Assembly (NCBI GenBank): GCA_003564925.1
Contig: PXDW01000004.1
Location: 1 to 7,208 of the forward strand
Direction of reading: 5' to 3'
DNA from: Candidatus Woesearchaeota archaeon
GTDB lineage: Archaea > Nanobdellota > Nanobdellia > Woesearchaeales > PXDW01
DNA length: 7,208 nucleotides
Shown here: piece by piece, positions 1 to 5,770 of the stretch
Position numbering within the stretch: the first letter of the stretch is position 1
Layout: each line of letters opens with the position of its first letter
The notes under the pieces: generated by a model
Told to the model about the DNA's origin: nothing
Seen by the model: the letters and a program-made list of their open reading frames with translations, nothing else
Databases searched by the model: none
Position numbers and translations under genes: made by a program

Positions 1-56
1 AAATATTATAATTTTACATTCCACAAAATAAATCGCAAAATATTAAGTCCTCCTGC

Positions 57-88
57 AGCTCTTCATAAAAATTATGGCTGTAAGAGCT
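57..88 (-). other. Imperfect stem-loop downstream of dut
   Basis: AGCTCTT at 57-63 pairs with AAGAGCT at 82-88. Inside it CATAA (64-68) pairs with TTATG (72-76), leaving a 3-nt loop and a 5-nt bulge. It lies on the 3' side of the dut transcript, with runs of five T on the minus strand at 89-93 and 67-71. It could be a processing or termination structure. No coding region is supported in positions 1-125. A GGAGGA on the minus strand at 48-53 has no credible ORF after it. Confidence 0.3.
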
Positions 89-125
89 AAAAACCTTGGA
101 GTTCTTTATGTTTTTCTGGAATAGC

Positions 126-212
126 TTATTTTTCTTCAACTTCATCTTCTTCCTCTTCTTCAATATATTTGTTTAATGTGGTATTTTTCATTACAGTATC
201 AAAGCTTATCAT
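126..212 (-). CDS. Possible 28-aa acidic small protein coupled to dut
   Basis: I do not recognise this peptide. Its ATG at 212-210 overlaps the dUTPase stop codon as ATGA (dut TGA at 211-209), the classic arrangement for translational coupling. An internal ATG at 191 would give a 21-aa version. The peptide starts MISFDTVMKNTTLNKY and ends in a very acidic tail, EEEEEDEVEEK, before TAA at 128-126. There is no TATA box of its own, so expression would depend on dut transcription and reinitiation. The same frame after the stop continues with a plausible protein-like stretch (AIPEKHKELQGF) to a TAG at 89-87, so the ORF may be a truncated version of a 41-codon gene. At this length, chance cannot be excluded. 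The evidence is the overlap and the non-random composition. Confidence 0.4.
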   Translation of the reverse strand: MISFDTVMKNTTLNKYIEEEEEDEVEEK

Positions 213-637
213 TTTCCTGTGCTACCGAAACCACCTTCACCTCTTTCTGTTTCGCTCAATTCTTCAACCTCTTCTAATTCAAAATTCTCAAATTTATTTA
301 AAACCATTTGCGCGATTCTTTCACCTTTCTTAACTTCAAAAGGATCCTGGCCATGATTTATTAAAATTACACCGACCATCCCCCTATATTGATGGTCTAT
401 TGTTCCTGGAGTGTTTAGAACAGTTATCCCGTTCTTGACTGCAAGACCAGATCTTGGCCTTATCTGCACCTCATACCCTTTAGGGATTGCTAACTTAATT
501 CCGGCAGAAAATATCTTTCTCTCTCCTGGTTTTAAAACATAGTCTTCGGCTGAGTAAAGGTCCATGCCAGCATCGCCTTCATGCTGATATCTTGGCAATG
601 GTAAGTTTTTGTCCTCTCTAAGAATTTCCACCCTCAT
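209..637 (-). CDS. dut: dUTP diphosphatase (trimeric dUTPase)
   Basis: Hydrolyses dUTP to dUMP and pyrophosphate in the cytoplasm, keeping uracil out of DNA and supplying dUMP for dTMP synthesis. All five motifs of the homotrimeric family are visible in the 142-aa product. Motif 1 is DAGMDLYS (22-29). Motif 2 is PRSGLA (61-66). Motif 3 is GTIDHQYRG (78-86), with the catalytic Asp81 and the uracil-stacking Tyr84. Motif 4 is GERIAQMVL (105-113). Motif 5 is RGEGGFGSTG (132-141), the flexible C-terminal arm that closes over the phosphates. Length is normal for the family. The frame can start at a TTG at 640, but ATG at 637 is chosen because a TATA box sits about 28 nt upstream and there is no SD site, which fits a leaderless mRNA starting at this ATG. 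The stop codon overlaps a possible downstream small ORF. Confidence 0.97.
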   Translation of the reverse strand: MRVEILREDKNLPLPRYQHEGDAGMDLYSAEDYVLKPGERKIFSAGIKLAIPKGYEVQIRPRSGLAVKNGITVLNTPGTIDHQYRGMVGVILINHGQDPFEVKKGERIAQMVLNKFENFELEEVEELSETERGEGGFGSTGK

Positions 638-660
638 CAAACATAGTAGATAAAGTGTTT

Positions 661-670
661 ATTTATAAAG
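661..670 (-). promoter_or_regulatory. TATA box of dut
   Basis: The minus strand reads CTTTATAAAT, centred about 28 nt before ATG 637. Archaeal TATA boxes lie about 26-27 nt before the transcription start, so the mRNA would start at or next to the start codon (leaderless). No SD sequence lies between. Confidence 0.6.
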
Positions 671-753
671 AATATTAAATTAAAAAATCTATATTGGAAA
701 TTAATTATTTAAAACTAATAGAATTTATAAATGTTGTATCTTAAGAGTTACTC

Positions 754-788
754 AAAAATAACCAATAGATTCTATGAATTGCTATTGG
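754..788 (-). terminator. Hairpin plus T-rich run at the end of the PepSY-like gene
   Basis: CCAATAG (762-768) pairs with CTATTGG (782-788). An inner ATTC/GAAT stem (769-772 with 776-779) makes an 11-bp stem with a 3-nt loop and a 2-nt bulge. The TAG stop (774-772) lies at the hairpin tip. On the minus strand the hairpin is followed directly by TTATTTTT (761-754), resembling an intrinsic terminator. Archaea usually terminate on U-tracts alone, so the stem may be incidental or a stability element. Confidence 0.4.
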
Positions 789-1284
789 ATTTCAATGAAG
801 TTTCAAAAGAAAATATCTTTGTAAGATTATGAAAGACGACTTTTCCTTCAACAGCATCTATTTTTATATTCAATGTTTCAAAAGATCCACTGATAAAAGT
901 TATGTTCCAAAGAAGCTTTTCAAGATTTTGTAGTATGAATATTTTTTTAGATATAGCATAAGCCGGATAATGCTTTTTTACAAAGTTTTCTGAAATCTTC
1001 AGAGCTTTATTAAAATCAACTTTAACTTTATTTAGATCAAGCTTATTTACAATTCCGGATTTTTTGAAGACTTCGCTTTCTGGATTCTGCACAATCTTTT
1101 TCCCAACATCGAAGGTAACAATGTTGTCTTTTTCTTTATCATAATATCCTATCTGCCAATCTTGTTTTACTTTTGGGTCTATCATGACAAAAGCATGAAC
1201 CAAGTAATAAGAAGTGTTTTGATTGTGCCATTCGATAAAAATTTTTGAGGATTCCAGCTTTCCGATTATATTTCCCAAAACCAT
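772..1284 (-). CDS. PepSY-like small protein, function unknown
   Basis: The product is a 170-aa soluble-looking protein with no signal peptide or membrane segment. The C-terminal part has the look of a PepSY-like domain: a helix at about 90-105 (DFNKALKISENFVKKHYP), then WNITFISGSFETLNIKID (126-143) and EGKVVFH (146-152). The N-terminal part contains WQIGYYDKEKDNIVTFDV (43-60), resembling a first divergent copy (aromatic strand, turn, strand). Proteins with this Trp-Asn-[IV]-Thr-[FY] and LNIKIDA pattern are, as I recall them, common small hypotheticals in DPANN genomes. PepSY domains elsewhere are linked to peptidase inhibition or cell-surface roles, but no job can be assigned here. ATG 1284 is supported by a TATA box 28 nt upstream. 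The gene is divergent from taw1. The family call is by eye. Confidence 0.75.
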   Translation of the reverse strand: MVLGNIIGKLESSKIFIEWHNQNTSYYLVHAFVMIDPKVKQDWQIGYYDKEKDNIVTFDVGKKIVQNPESEVFKKSGIVNKLDLNKVKVDFNKALKISENFVKKHYPAYAISKKIFILQNLEKLLWNITFISGSFETLNIKIDAVEGKVVFHNLTKIFSFETSLKSNSNS

Positions 1285-1307
1285 GAAAAGTATAAATAAG
1301 GCAAAGG

Positions 1308-1316
1308 TATATAAAA
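1308..1316. promoter_or_regulatory. Near-symmetric TATA box in the divergent PepSY-like/taw1 promoter
   Basis: TATATAAAA on the plus strand reads TTTTATATA on the minus strand. It is centred 28 nt before ATG 1284 of the minus-strand gene, fitting a leaderless start there. Read on the plus strand it would place a start near 1340, giving taw1 (ATG 1359) a short pyrimidine-rich leader without an SD. Other plus-strand candidates are TATAAATA (1291-1298) and a weak TTTTTTAAA (1328-1336). The latter would make taw1 leaderless. Confidence 0.5.
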
Positions 1317-1358
1317 TTATTGGTTAATTTTTTAAACCCTATTTTGTTTTCTTTTTTT

Positions 1359-2300
1359 ATGAGACCGGAAATCAAGAGATTATTAGAGAACCAGCATTAT
1401 AAAATAGTAGGAAATAGTTCTGCTGTCAAGATATGCGCGTGGACAAAAAAGTCATTAAGAGATGAGGGCTTCTGCTATAAGCAGAAGTTTTACGGAATCA
1501 AAAGCCACTTATGTTGCCAGATAGCGCCTTCTGTCAACTACTGCCAGCAGTCATGTGTTTTTTGCTGGAGACCGATTGAGCACACAGAAGGCATGGAAAT
1601 GAAAGAATTTGATGGCCCAAAAGACATTGTCAAAGGTGTTATCGAAGGGCAAAGAAAATTATTAAGTGGGTTTGGAGGAAATGAAAAAGTAAATAAAAAA
1701 AAATTAAAAGAAGCCCAGAACCCAAGACAGTTTGCAATTTCATTATCTGGTGAGCCAACATTATATCCAAAGTTAGATGTTCTGATAAAAGAGCTCAACA
1801 AAATAGGAACTACCTTTGTTGTTTCCAATGGCCTAAACCCAGAAGTTTTAAAAAAAATAAAGCCTACGCAACTTTATATTTCATTGGATGCTCCAGATGA
1901 GAAAATTTACAAAAAAGTGTGCAGGCCCAATGTTAAAGAAACCTGGAAAAAATTAATGGAGTCTCTTTCTTTATTAAAAAATATAAAAAGAAGCACCATA
2001 AGAATCACATTAGTCAAAGGATTAAATATGGTCTATCCGGAAAAATACGCTGAAATAATAAAAAAATATTCTCCAAAATTTGTTGAAATCAAGGCCTACA
2101 TGAATGTGGGTTATTCGAAACACAGGCTTGACATAAAAAAAATGCCTTTGCATGATGAAATAGTTGAATTTTCTCAAAAGATTTCAGAAAAATCAGGCTA
2201 TAAAATAATAGATGAAAAAAAAGAATCAAGGGTTGTCCTTCTGATGAAAGAAGATAAAAGCAGGATATCAAATAGTTTATTTAAAGCTATATTCTTATAA
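1359..2300 (+). CDS. taw1: tRNA 4-demethylwyosine synthase (radical SAM, TYW1/Taw1)
   Basis: Converts N1-methylguanosine-37 of tRNA-Phe into the tricyclic 4-demethylwyosine using pyruvate carbons, S-adenosylmethionine and two [4Fe-4S] clusters; it acts after Trm5 methylation. The radical-SAM motif is C62-QQS-C66-VF-C69. A second cluster would use C26, C39 and C52, and Lys41 lies where the pyruvate-binding lysine is described for the methanogen enzyme. These positions, recalled from the Methanocaldococcus jannaschii enzyme, match exactly when counting from ATG 1359, and the 313-aa length also fits. That is why this start is preferred over the in-frame TTG at 1320. Other family landmarks are SLSGEPTLYP (128-137), VVSNGLNPEVL, LYISLDAPDEKIYKKV, RITLVKGLNM and VEIKAYMNVGYSKHRL. 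No FMN-binding flavodoxin domain is present, as expected for archaea. The 3' end overlaps the convergent phosphoesterase gene by 14 bp. Confidence 0.95.
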   Translation: MRPEIKRLLENQHYKIVGNSSAVKICAWTKKSLRDEGFCYKQKFYGIKSHLCCQIAPSVNYCQQSCVFCWRPIEHTEGMEMKEFDGPKDIVKGVIEGQRKLLSGFGGNEKVNKKKLKEAQNPRQFAISLSGEPTLYPKLDVLIKELNKIGTTFVVSNGLNPEVLKKIKPTQLYISLDAPDEKIYKKVCRPNVKETWKKLMESLSLLKNIKRSTIRITLVKGLNMVYPEKYAEIIKKYSPKFVEIKAYMNVGYSKHRLDIKKMPLHDEIVEFSQKISEKSGYKIIDEKKESRVVLLMKEDKSRISNSLFKAIFL

Positions 2301-2871
2301 TTTTTCCCAAGTATCCTGGATTAATTATTTTAGTCTTGCCTATGTGGTCTGTTTTTCCGCTATTCTCGTGTATATGGCCGCATATAGCTAATTCAGGCTT
2401 GAATCGCTCAATAAATTTTCTTATAGAAGCACTTCCGCAATGCCCCTCCATTAATTCATCAAGTTTTGTAGCATAGGGCGGGGCATGCGTAACTAAAACA
2501 AACTTTTTTCCTTTAAGATCTCTAAATTTTTTCATAGATTTTTCAAATTTTGAATCTTTCTTTGCAAAGCCGCCTCCGCCATATCCCAAAAAGATAATAT
2601 CATCCAAGCTTTCTGTTTTATTGTGTAAAAATTTTATGTTTTTGAATTTTGAGCAGGCTTTTTCAAGATTTGATTTATCTTCATGATTTCCATGAACCAT
2701 TATAACAGGAACTTTAAATGAATTTAATTTTGAAAGAAGCTTCCTTAAGTCCTCTTCAAAAATAGAAACATCTCCTGCGCAAACAACAGCATCTATATTT
2801 TTTAGTTTTTTCTTTAGTTTTTTTATATTCTTTTCGCTTCCATGCAAATCTGTAAAAAGTAAAAGCCTCAT
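2287..2871 (-). CDS. Calcineurin-like metallophosphoesterase
   Basis: A 194-aa cytoplasmic protein with the complete dimetal phosphoesterase signature: TDLHG (7-11; D8, H10), AGDVS (32-36; D34), HGNHED (60-65; N62, H63), THAPP (128-132; H129) and GHIHENSG (165-172; H166, H168). These ligands bind the two metal ions that activate water for phosphoester cleavage. The short, single-domain form resembles archaeal Icc-related predicted phosphoesterases (COG2129-like). The natural substrate, whether a cyclic nucleotide, phosphodiester or other, cannot be told from sequence. ATG 2871 is the only sensible start, since the first motif begins six residues later. A TATA-like box lies about 24 nt upstream and there is no SD. 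The 3' end runs into the end of taw1 on the other strand. Confidence 0.93.
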   Translation of the reverse strand: MRLLLFTDLHGSEKNIKKLKKKLKNIDAVVCAGDVSIFEEDLRKLLSKLNSFKVPVIMVHGNHEDKSNLEKACSKFKNIKFLHNKTESLDDIIFLGYGGGGFAKKDSKFEKSMKKFRDLKGKKFVLVTHAPPYATKLDELMEGHCGSASIRKFIERFKPELAICGHIHENSGKTDHIGKTKIINPGYLGKIIRI

Positions 2872-2889
2872 AAATACTATAGGAACAGC

Positions 2890-2900
2890 TTATATATTTA
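2890..2900 (-). promoter_or_regulatory. TATA-like box of the phosphoesterase gene
   Basis: The minus strand reads TAAATATATAA, centred about 24 nt before ATG 2871. It is slightly closer than usual but still fits a leaderless or almost leaderless transcript. Confidence 0.45.
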
Positions 2901-3010
2901 AGTTTTTTTAATAATAAAAAATAATAAATATAGACTTTATTTTAAAAAAACATAAAAAATAAAGCTTTTTAAATCATAATAAGTTCTAAAAAATATTTTA
3001 TTTTAAAAAA
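2901..3010. other. A/T-homopolymer-rich intergenic stretch
   Basis: Together with the promoter region to 3098, this is the longest non-coding interval of the window (227 bp). It is dominated by A and T runs. The 14-mer TTTATTTTAAAAAA occurs at 2936-2949 and again at 2997-3010. No ORF or RNA gene was recognised. The base composition suggests a flexible or easily melted promoter-upstream region rather than a gene. Confidence 0.5.
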
Positions 3011-3011
3011 T

Positions 3012-3029
3012 AGAAATATTTATATATAA
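3012..3029 (+). promoter_or_regulatory. Near-consensus BRE/TATA promoter of the 3099 gene
   Basis: AGAAATATTTATATATAA combines a purine-rich BRE (GAAAT) with a TTTATATA box, close to the textbook archaeal consensus. The same 18 bases occur on the minus strand at 6635-6652 before the two-TM protein gene. Transcription would start near 3050, giving a leader of about 48 nt. A weaker second box (TTATATAAA, 3046-3054) would start transcription inside the hairpin region. Confidence 0.6.
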
Positions 3030-3065
3030 ATATATTTTATAGGGGTTATATAAAAATATATAGAA

Positions 3066-3091
3066 TTAAGAATAAAAAATTCTTAGGAGGG
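3066..3091 (+). promoter_or_regulatory. Leader hairpin abutting a strong Shine-Dalgarno site
   Basis: TAAGAAT (3067-3073) and ATTCTTA (3079-3085) form a perfect 7-bp stem with an AAAAA loop, extendable by a T-G pair (3066/3086). GGAGGG (3086-3091) follows at once, 7 nt before ATG 3099. This is the only strong SD with ideal spacing in the window. The stem touches the SD and could influence ribosome access, but it is AT-only except for one G-C pair, so stability is low. Confidence 0.55.
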
Positions 3092-3098
3092 TTAATAT

Positions 3099-3761
3099 AT
3101 GTTTAAAACATTATTAAAGAATAAAAGATATGAGAAGGAAAATAAGATTGGGTTAGAGGATAAAATTGCTTTGTATTTAGATATGGACAAAAACAGCTTC
3201 AAAAAAAGCAAAATAGAAAACTGTTACGTGAATCCTTGGTTGGATATATCCAACAAAATAGAGAATGCGTCCGAGAAAAAGATTACTATCTATAATATGG
3301 GTATTCCTAAAGAAAAAGAAGGTTTTTTTGCTAAAAAATATAATGATAAAAACCTAAAGTTTGTTGTTATACCTGAAAAGTATTTGATAGGAGTTAATTA
3401 CGCAAATAATGAAGAAGGAAAATATGACGCAAACCTAAAAAATATGAAAAAAATGACATTATCAAATATTAAAACTGAAAGATTCAATAACTTAATAGAA
3501 AAAATAAACATCAAAGACAATGTTTTAGATAAATACAAATTTGGCAAAGAAAAAAAGAAATTTTTAATAGCTAAGACAAAAAATGGAAGCTATTTTATAT
3601 CAAAAGAAGATATAATTCAGTACCAAAAAAACCCAGTAAATTTTTTGGTAAGCATAAGCAGAAAGAATAATAGTGCCAAAGAAAATGATATTTTTACGAA
3701 TAAGATAGAATATGGGATTATTCAGCCAGGAGAAAGATCAACTAAATACGCGATTGTATAA
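3099..3761 (+). CDS. Lys/Asn-rich protein of unknown function, SD-led
   Basis: I do not recognise this 220-aa protein. It is hydrophilic, very rich in Lys, Asn and Glu, and has no signal peptide or clear membrane helix. The first ~40 residues are strongly charged (LLKNKRYEKENKIGLEDKIALYLDMD). Three stretches alternate in a way that suggests beta-strands: KKITIYNMGIP, LKFVVIPEKYLIGVNYAN (about 86-103), and KKFLIAKTKNGSYFISKEDI (about 154-173). The C-terminus ends EYGIIQPGERSTKYAIV. ATG 3099 is firmly set by a GGAGGG SD 7 nt upstream, unlike the leaderless genes around it. A 43-bp gap separates it from the C39-like gene on the same strand, so the two may share a transcript. A strong promoter plus a strong SD suggests high or regulated expression. 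Role unknown. Confidence 0.75.
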   Translation: MFKTLLKNKRYEKENKIGLEDKIALYLDMDKNSFKKSKIENCYVNPWLDISNKIENASEKKITIYNMGIPKEKEGFFAKKYNDKNLKFVVIPEKYLIGVNYANNEEGKYDANLKNMKKMTLSNIKTERFNNLIEKINIKDNVLDKYKFGKEKKKFLIAKTKNGSYFISKEDIIQYQKNPVNFLVSISRKNNSAKENDIFTNKIEYGIIQPGERSTKYAIV

Positions 3762-3804
3762 GAAAATAAAAAAGAATAAATAGTACATTACATTTATATT
3801 TAGA

Positions 3805-4401
3805 ATGCAATATTACAAGCAAACAACAAACTACACATGCGCTGCATCTTCGCTGCTTATGGTTATTAACCATTTTAAGCCGCTTTACAGGCTTAGCAGG
3901 AAGAATGAATTTGATATATGGCAAAAATCTGTAGTTTTGCCTGTAAGGGCTTCTTCTATCTATGGATTGGCTATATATGCGCACGAAAACAGAGTAAAGC
4001 TAAGGGTCTGGTCTCAAAAGCTTGATTATGATTTTCCTGATTATAGATTTAAAGGATACACAAAAGAAGATATAAATGACGCTAAATATATGACAGATAT
4101 GTATCTTAAAAAATTAAAAAATATGAATATTCCTTTAGAAGAAAAAAACTTTAAAATAAAAGACATAAAAAGATTTCTTGAAGAAGGTAAAATCTTGATG
4201 GTAAGGCTTGATGCTGGAGTATTTAGAAAAACAGGGAGAACATCAAATTATCTTGTTGTTTCCGGATTCAAAAATGATTATTTTACAATATATGATCCCT
4301 TACAGGGAAAGCTTCATGTTTCAGAAGAGAAATTCAAAGAAGCCTTTGATGACTTGGTTGAAAGAAGGAAAAGGCATCATAGTATGATTATTTTTGGCTA
4401 G
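3805..4401 (+). CDS. C39-like papain-fold protein with a changed catalytic His
   Basis: The 198-aa protein begins with the C39 signature YYKQTTNYTCAASSLLMVI: Gln6 (oxyanion hole) and Cys12 (nucleophile), with the Cys starting a helix. The second half has TSNYLVVSGF (146-155) and FTIYDPLQG (160-168), corresponding to the usual His-[FWY]-V-V-x-G-[FY] strand and the Asp-Pro that orients the His. Here the His position is Asn148 (codon AAT), while Asp164 is kept. Family members cleave leader peptides at Gly-Gly or act as stand-alone cytoplasmic peptidases. There is no ABC transporter, signal peptide or membrane helix here, so this would be a cytoplasmic stand-alone form. The His change suggests a binding-only or altered-activity protein. 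ATG 3805 is needed to keep Gln6 and Cys12. A weak TATA-like AATAAATAG (3775-3783) lies upstream. The gene ends 14 bp inside the convergent neighbour. Confidence 0.78.
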   Translation: MQYYKQTTNYTCAASSLLMVINHFKPLYRLSRKNEFDIWQKSVVLPVRASSIYGLAIYAHENRVKLRVWSQKLDYDFPDYRFKGYTKEDINDAKYMTDMYLKKLKNMNIPLEEKNFKIKDIKRFLEEGKILMVRLDAGVFRKTGRTSNYLVVSGFKNDYFTIYDPLQGKLHVSEEKFKEAFDDLVERRKRHHSMIIFG

Positions 4402-4792
4402 AAGGAAAATTTATTTTTATTATCTCATCCTGGATATCATATATCAAGCTTTCAACATTTCTTGGGTTCATGTCTAAATCATAACCTATTTTTTTCATCA
4501 GTGTCTTATACTCTAAATCAAAATCATTTTTTAGAGAGAAAGAATTATTAATTTCCTTAATATTATTTGTATAAACGTAATCAATTTCTTTTTGATATTG
4601 GTTAAATTTTTCAACAAGATAATCACTTCTCAATAATTTTGATATCTTATCTCTTTTGCTTCTTTCGAATTTAGAAAGTATATATTTATCAGATACTAAA
4701 TTAACTTTCAAAAACATACTGCAGAAAAGATTAATCTTTTGGTATTTGCCCATATTTTTCAAAAATTGATCTGCTTCGTTATTTTTTTCCAT
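4388..4792 (-). CDS. Hypothetical 134-aa protein downstream of the transglycosylase gene
   Basis: Not recognised. The protein is charged and predicted mostly helical, with no signal peptide or confident membrane helix (KINLFCSMFLKVNLV at 19-33 is only moderately hydrophobic). Charged helices follow: SKFERSKRDKISKLL, EKFNQYQKEIDYVY, DFDLEYKTLMKKIGYDL. The C-terminus ESLIYDIQDEIIKINFP is amphipathic. The start codon lies 8 bp after the stop of the SLT gene, so the two are probably co-transcribed. A TTTATAAAA on the minus strand (4806-4814) is too close to serve a start at ATG 4792. No clear SD is seen. ATG 4753 (Met14) is an alternative start. The last 14 bp overlap the C39-like gene on the other strand. 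It may be a partner or immunity-type protein for the SLT enzyme, but only its position suggests this. Confidence 0.7.
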   Translation of the reverse strand: MEKNNEADQFLKNMGKYQKINLFCSMFLKVNLVSDKYILSKFERSKRDKISKLLRSDYLVEKFNQYQKEIDYVYTNNIKEINNSFSLKNDFDLEYKTLMKKIGYDLDMNPRNVESLIYDIQDEIIKINFPSSQK

Positions 4793-4800
4793 AAGCCATC

Positions 4801-5748
4801 TTATTTTTTATAAATAGCTACCTGGATGTCTTTTAATACTTTATAATCTTCAATTGTTTGCTCAAGCTGTTCAATCTGCTTTACCTGTTCCCTCATATTA
4901 TCCAGTTCTAGTTTTTGAGCAACATAGTTTCTAGTTTCCTTATAAGGTATGTCTTCAATCCTAACTTCTCCATATTTTCTAATCATATCATCAACAGTTC
5001 CGAAACCAGAGTTATAAGCAATTAAAGAAGCAACCATCTTGTTTTTATTAGTTATCTCATAAGATTTATTCAGATATAAAATTGCTGCTTTGAAAGCCTC
5101 TTTTTCGTTATAAGGATCAGAAATAACTGGGTCTAGGCCATTTTCTTTTGCGAATCTATTCATTTGAGGAAGAGTACCATATCTTATCTGCATGATGCCA
5201 TGCGCTATAGGAACAGAATTTCCATAAGAGTCCTTCCTATATGAAGTTGCATTAGGATTTCCTCTGCTTTCAATAAAGCAAACATCTTTAATAATCCGAT
5301 CCAGAGGAACCATTTTAGGATGAGGAACAAACCCATCAGATGTTAATTCAAATATAGCTTTTTTAAGCAAATCAGAATAGCCATTTTTTTCAAAATCATT
5401 CTCGAATTTGTTTTTTTCATCGATAGTGAAAAAACCTGAATTTACCTCTTTCTCCAAATTTTTTATTTCATCTTTTGCTTGGCTTATCATGCCTTCAAGA
5501 TCCAACTCCTTAATATCCCCATATTCTCTTAAAATAGAAAATTCATCTGATCCTTCAGTTTCAATATTATAAGATCTAGAATTCTTTTCAGAATCAAAAT
5601 ACTCGACAGCCGGATTGGAGTCTTTAAAATTTCTTTCATACCAGTCGCTGCATCCGTGAGTAATGCCCGCTAATGTAACTACACCTACAGCCGTTATTAA
5701 AATACCATAGCCTAGATTTACAATACCTTTTTTTATATATTTTAACAT
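4801..5748 (-). CDS. Membrane-anchored SLT-type lytic transglycosylase
   Basis: Predicted to cut the MurNAc-GlcNAc backbone of peptidoglycan non-hydrolytically, leaving 1,6-anhydro ends. In the 315-aa product, a Lys-rich N-terminus and a hydrophobic segment (about 11-29) form a signal anchor with the rest outside. GITHGC at 28-33 is not a proper lipobox. A charged coiled-coil-like linker (about 83-135) precedes the SLT domain (about 146-282). That domain has the catalytic Glu in FIESRGNPNA (158-167, Glu160), HGIMQI (183-188), AYNSGFG (244-250) and IPYKETRNYV (267-276), all hallmark GH23/SLT motifs. A second coiled-coil tail (283-308) ends the protein. ATG 5748 has a BRE/TATA 27 nt upstream and no SD, so the gene uses archaeal signals. 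Archaea lack murein, so the target is presumably bacterial, or the gene comes from a mobile element. It leads a likely two-gene unit with the 134-aa protein. Confidence 0.9.
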   Translation of the reverse strand: MLKYIKKGIVNLGYGILITAVGVVTLAGITHGCSDWYERNFKDSNPAVEYFDSEKNSRSYNIETEGSDEFSILREYGDIKELDLEGMISQAKDEIKNLEKEVNSGFFTIDEKNKFENDFEKNGYSDLLKKAIFELTSDGFVPHPKMVPLDRIIKDVCFIESRGNPNATSYRKDSYGNSVPIAHGIMQIRYGTLPQMNRFAKENGLDPVISDPYNEKEAFKAAILYLNKSYEITNKNKMVASLIAYNSGFGTVDDMIRKYGEVRIEDIPYKETRNYVAQKLELDNMREQVKQIEQLEQTIEDYKVLKDIQVAIYKK

Positions 5749-5770
5749 ATAAAATCCAAGAAATCTTATA

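Noticed and set aside
6..53. Short ORF after the GGAGGA on the minus strand near the left edge
   Set aside because: The only frame is a 10-codon TTG ORF, and the nearest ATG is followed at once by TAA.
638..640. TTG at 640 as the dut start
   Set aside because: It adds a single residue before ATG 637. The TATA spacing and the absence of an SD favour the ATG of a leaderless mRNA.
1320..1358. TTG at 1320 giving taw1 a 13-residue hydrophobic extension
   Set aside because: Counting from ATG 1359 puts all six cluster cysteines and Lys41 at the positions recalled for the M. jannaschii enzyme. The extension overlaps the promoter area.
1139..1375. Minus-strand open frame across the PepSY-like gene start and taw1 start
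   Set aside because: It is the shadow of two well-supported genes and has no promoter or family resemblance. Similar shadows at 1538-1828, 2089-2271, 3742-3984 and 6893-7102 were also dropped.
2930..3010. Repeat array or CRISPR-like structure in the AT-rich gap
   Set aside because: Only a 14-bp low-complexity T/A sequence recurs twice, and there are no regular spacers.
3793..3800. TTTATATT as the TATA box of the C39-like gene
   Set aside because: It lies only about 8 nt before ATG 3805, so transcription would start inside the gene and lose the essential Gln6 and Cys12.
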